Source: Metaphire vulgaris
Lineage: Eukaryota > Annelida > Clitellata > Crassiclitellata > Megascolecidae
Length of the DNA: 64,000 bases
Reading direction: 5' to 3'
NCBI GenBank assembly: GCA_018105865.1
Contig: CM030870.1
Coordinates: forward strand, 2,458,501 to 2,522,500
The translations under genes were made by a program, and so were the position numbers. The notes under the pieces were generated by a model. The model did not search any database. It saw nothing but the letters and a program-made list of their open reading frames with translations, and was not told where the DNA came from. Shown here one piece after another: positions 61,298 to 64,000 of the stretch (positions are counted from its first letter, which is position 1; each line of letters begins with the position of its first letter).

Positions 61298-62040
61298 CAG
61301 GGGCGTCTATCCCCCCTTTTTTCATTGGAGCAAGTTCCCCCCAAACCTGACATAGGCGTTCTGGGACCGCGGAGGCGGGGGGCGCGAAGCGCCCGCAGGC
61401 GCCGAATGCGCTCGGGGTGATTGGGGGAGGGCGGCTTAAGGCCCTCCCGCCACGGGGTCCGATGGTATAACCCCGGAAAAATTTTGAAGTTTGCAGATGC
61501 TCGTAGGTGAGTTTTAGTGGAGTTTTGGCACACAATTCACAATTAAGCACCTGATACATCATGATTTTTATCTTAGACCATGTAATTTTTTTGCTTATTT
61601 TCTTAATATCAGTCCATTATGATGGGATGATGGTGGAAAAAAGTGTTGACGAAACATATTACAACTTGCAATTATGTGAGATTTTCGCCAACAAACAGAG
61701 AAAAAGTACAATACATGCTAATGGCCTAATGCTATTTAGGCTACTTCTGTCTGAGCTGTCTCTGTCCACTACGCACCACAAGTAGGCTATTTGGAGTCAC
61801 TGCAATGTTCAACGTATGATGACTATGAGTCTATGACGACGTCATATCTTATCATACATCAACTTCAACGTCATAGAGATGATAATTTGTAATCGGCAGA
61901 TTATGAACCACAACGGCGTAATTTTCCTCGAAAGTTCTTTCAAAAAATTTCCCTTCCCCCCATAAATCAAAAAATTCCTTCCCTTTTTTTTTTTTCGTTG
62001 GAGCATTTGCTCCAAGGCTTATATGGTGTAGACGCCCCTG
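61298..62040. mobile_element. hAT MITE (CAGGGGCGTCTA ends) in the Gypsy integrase
   Basis: 8-mers ccagtctg (61290-61297) and cctgtctg (62041-62048) differ by one base. Ends CAGGGGCGTCTATCCCC and, reversed, CAGGGGCGTCTACACC. GC-rich interior near 61370-61450. The minus-strand integrase codons YYDRQ stop at one edge and resume before RVRDPKNKFW at the other. Confidence 0.9.
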
Positions 62041-62290
62041 CCTGTCTGTCATAGTAACATTTCTGTGTTATCTTTGCATTTTCTAGCGCAGTTTTAGTAG
62101 ACGCAGTGGTGGGAGTTGAAAGCAATTTGTCGCAGATTGGTAGTTTCGTGCGAGTTCGTCTTCCGAAGAGTATCTGGGCAGGCGACAAACCAAGTTGCTC
62201 TGAAGGTGTATTACGGAAATCGAGTAGCGCTAGATAAGGATCACTATTTTCTTCTCGTGCTTTTTTCATGATTCTCAGTCACTCTCTGGA
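62041..62290 (-). pseudogene. Gypsy integrase core, C-terminal half
   Basis: The frame reads KKAREENSDPYLALLDFRNT, GLSPAQILFGRRTRTKLPI and ENAKITQKCYYDRQ. The LA.LDFRNTP..GLSP..LLFGR pattern is diagnostic of Gypsy/Ty3 integrase. The catalytic DDE residues lie upstream and are deleted. Confidence 0.88.
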
Positions 62291-63936
62291 CGTGAACCTG
62301 ATTACATGCCTTATATCTTACGTGTCCCTAGCTCTATACCTTAGCTGTAGGCCTAAGACTAGACTAGTACCTCGGCACACGTTATAGTCTAAGACAGTGT
62401 TCAGTTCTAGCACCTATGTTATTCAATTTGTAGGCTTATAGGCCTACACACGACTTACCGGATACCATAGGTAGGAAGTTTGGATACGCTGACGATATCG
62501 GTCTTGCCACCCAGCCTCGATCCTATTAAGGAGATTGAAGACCACGGTTATTTCTAGGATTGTGAATTGGGGTGGGGTGTCGGGAAAATCTGTGGTGTGT
62601 TTATTTCTATGAATGTAAGATTGTGAATTTAGGGGTGTCGGGAAAATCTGGGGGTGTCGAAATTTGGAAGTCTCTACCGAAAAAGGCTGACAAGCAAAAA
62701 AACCTTATAGAGACTCACAAAAAGTCTGACAAGCAAAAAAAGTCATCCGAGGATAAAATTTGTGGGGTGTATTTCTCCATTTGGGGGCAGGCCCCTTCAG
62801 AGGCTGAAGGAGGCCCAGGCCAGTTGGAATTTCGAGGCCTCTCCTAGCCTTCCCAGCAATTAAAATTTTGACAAGCGAAAAAAGGTAATCACCAATTTTG
62901 AGGACCGCAGAATACCTTCCTAGCTTTCCCAAAATCTCAAAATTGTCGACAAGCAAAAAAGGTCAGCACCAAATTGTGAGGCCCCTTCTAGTAGTAGCTA
63001 TCTAGCTTTCTATCTCTCCCAGAATTCTAGACAAGGAAACAAAGGGAGGCCCCCAAATGATGGAGGCCCGGGCCGATTGACCCTCCTGCCCCCCCTCTGA
63101 ATGGGCCTGTTTGAGGGTGTTCAGGGCTAATCAATATGCATTCTGTATGCATACCATTGTCACATTACCAAATTTTAGGGGGTTTCGACCTCAAATTTGG
63201 GTGTTGGGGGGTGTTAGGGGTGTAGAAATATCCCTGTTGAAGACCAACTGAACATCGATACACAGAGGATTGCCGAATACTGTAAAATATGGCGGGAAAG
63301 CCAGTTTCTAAAGGTACTGTGAAATAATCGAAATCGCGATTATATAAAAAACCGCAATCGAAATCGTAATCGTGAAAAATAATCGAAAATAATCGTAATC
63401 GGAAAAAATAATCGTAATCGACCCAGCTCTAATGAGAAAACACGGTTGCAAATTTTCAGGGATGACTGATTGAGTGGGCGTGACAGAGTGAGGTAAGATG
63501 AGGAACGTGTGGGTCGAGGAGGCTGAGGGGTTAATAGGGATCTTAGGTAGACAGGTTTTGATGACTGAAGTGAGCTATATGCAAGTGTTATCATCTTATA
63601 TTGGATACGTTCAGTTATTTTAAGCCAATGTAATGATTTTAGTATGGATGAAATATGGGAGAATTTAGGTGCATTAGTAACAGCGCGAGCTTGTGCATTT
63701 TGTATTGATTGCAATTTGCTGATAGAGGCTTTGGGAAGGTTATAGTAGATGGAGTTACAGTAATCTAATTTGGAGTGGACTATTGAGGTGGCAATTGTGG
63801 AGGCAGTTTTGGTATCAAGGCAAAGACGTAGGCGGCGAAGGTCACGAATATGAACATGGCAGGCTTTTGAACGTTGGGGATTTGTTGGGAGATAATTATA
63901 TACAACAACGATAATATAATCAGCACCATCAAAAAA

Positions 63937-64000
63937 GACAGAGGAACTGGATTGGACACGTACTAAAAGGAGAATCATTACTCAGAACCAGAAGGTAGAA
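63937..64000 (+). pseudogene. RTE-like LINE C-terminal fragment at the window edge
   Basis: Codons read KKRQRNWIGHVLKGESLLRT, almost the same as [19 protein letters not shown] at 33425. Continues beyond the window. Confidence 0.75.

Larger units (their letters stand above)
60601..62386 (-). mobile_element. Gypsy LTR retrotransposon remnant
   Basis: Target duplication gtcta at 60596-60600 and 62387-62391, in the RT fragment of copy B. Minus strand: the integrase C-terminal half, then the pol C-terminus, a purine tract (ggaaaaaaggaga) and a likely 3' LTR starting TGTCACGTGG near 60775 and ending TTTACA at 60601. The gag-to-RT part is gone, and the right-hand end only loosely resembles an LTR start (tataacgtgtgccg). 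Confidence 0.8.
60170..63431. mobile_element. hAT-like element, CGATTA type, copy B (reversed relative to A), heavily nested
   Basis: Ends TAGAGGTGGGTCGATTAATC and, reversed, TAGAGCTGGGTCGATTACG. Same interior as copy A in reverse: the LINE RT fragment (60409-60600 and 62392-62535) and the ggcctcc/gacaagcaaaaa part (62560-63060). No clean 8-bp duplication, but flanks align to an uninterrupted LINE. It contains a Gypsy remnant at 60601-62386. Confidence 0.87.
59833..63880 (-). pseudogene. L2-like LINE 3' part, minus strand, split by hAT-like copy B
   Basis: TAAG tail at 59836-59850, then the reversed 3' end (ctcgtggatttctatagcgc) up to 60169. It resumes at 63432 and runs to about 63880 with HIRDLRRLRLCLDTKTASTI, IVHSKLDYCNSIYYNLPKAS, SILKSLHWLKITERIQYK and PVYLRSLLTPQPPRPTRSS. 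Aligning it with the + strand copy at 3978-4490 shows that the two flanks overlap by only a few bases, as expected for a target duplication. Confidence 0.87.

Overview
This is eukaryotic (metazoan) DNA: long introns with GT-AG borders, one spliced host gene, and a very dense load of transposable elements (TEs). The mix of CR1/L2-like and RTE-like LINEs, tRNA-derived SINEs, hAT-like, piggyBac-like and Tigger-like DNA elements and a Gypsy remnant fits a marine invertebrate or other non-mammalian animal. I cannot name the species. No prokaryotic gene, CRISPR array, rRNA or credible functional tRNA was seen.

Host gene. The only host gene I recognise is the C-terminal half of a USP48-like ubiquitin hydrolase on the + strand. 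Seven coding exons can be placed: 3432-3610 (end of a DUSP domain), 26911-27032, 27232-27446, 31214-31381, 32192-32317 (the ubiquitin-like domain), 37007-37052 and 48748-48797 (stop). All visible junctions keep phase. An expected exon between 3610 and 26911 was not found. The catalytic USP domain must lie upstream of the window.

Layout. 1-3431 is intron with a hAT-like element (607-935) and a piggyBac-like element inside another repeat (1156-2660). 3.6-26.9 kb is a giant intron packed with LINEs and with a four-level nest: LINE, then palindromic foldback, then piggyBac-like element, then LINE tail (4873-9855). 27.4-48.7 kb holds five introns with LINEs, two SINEs, a CCAAT-containing minisatellite, two more foldbacks and several hAT-like elements. 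48.8-64 kb lies beyond the gene and is almost all nested TEs: a hAT inside a hAT inside a hAT (49722-51753); a CR1-like LINE split by another LINE and by a hAT-like element (53137-58735); and an L2-like LINE split by a second copy of that hAT-like element, which holds a Gypsy remnant, which itself holds a hAT MITE (59833-63880).

Many insertions could be resolved to the base, because removing the element and one target-site copy restores a LINE reading frame or a palindrome arm. Two copies of one hAT-like family (56702-58606 and 60170-63431) carry the same piece of a LINE reverse transcriptase, which looks like captured cargo. Element ages and activity are inferred only from visible breaks; no divergence was computed.
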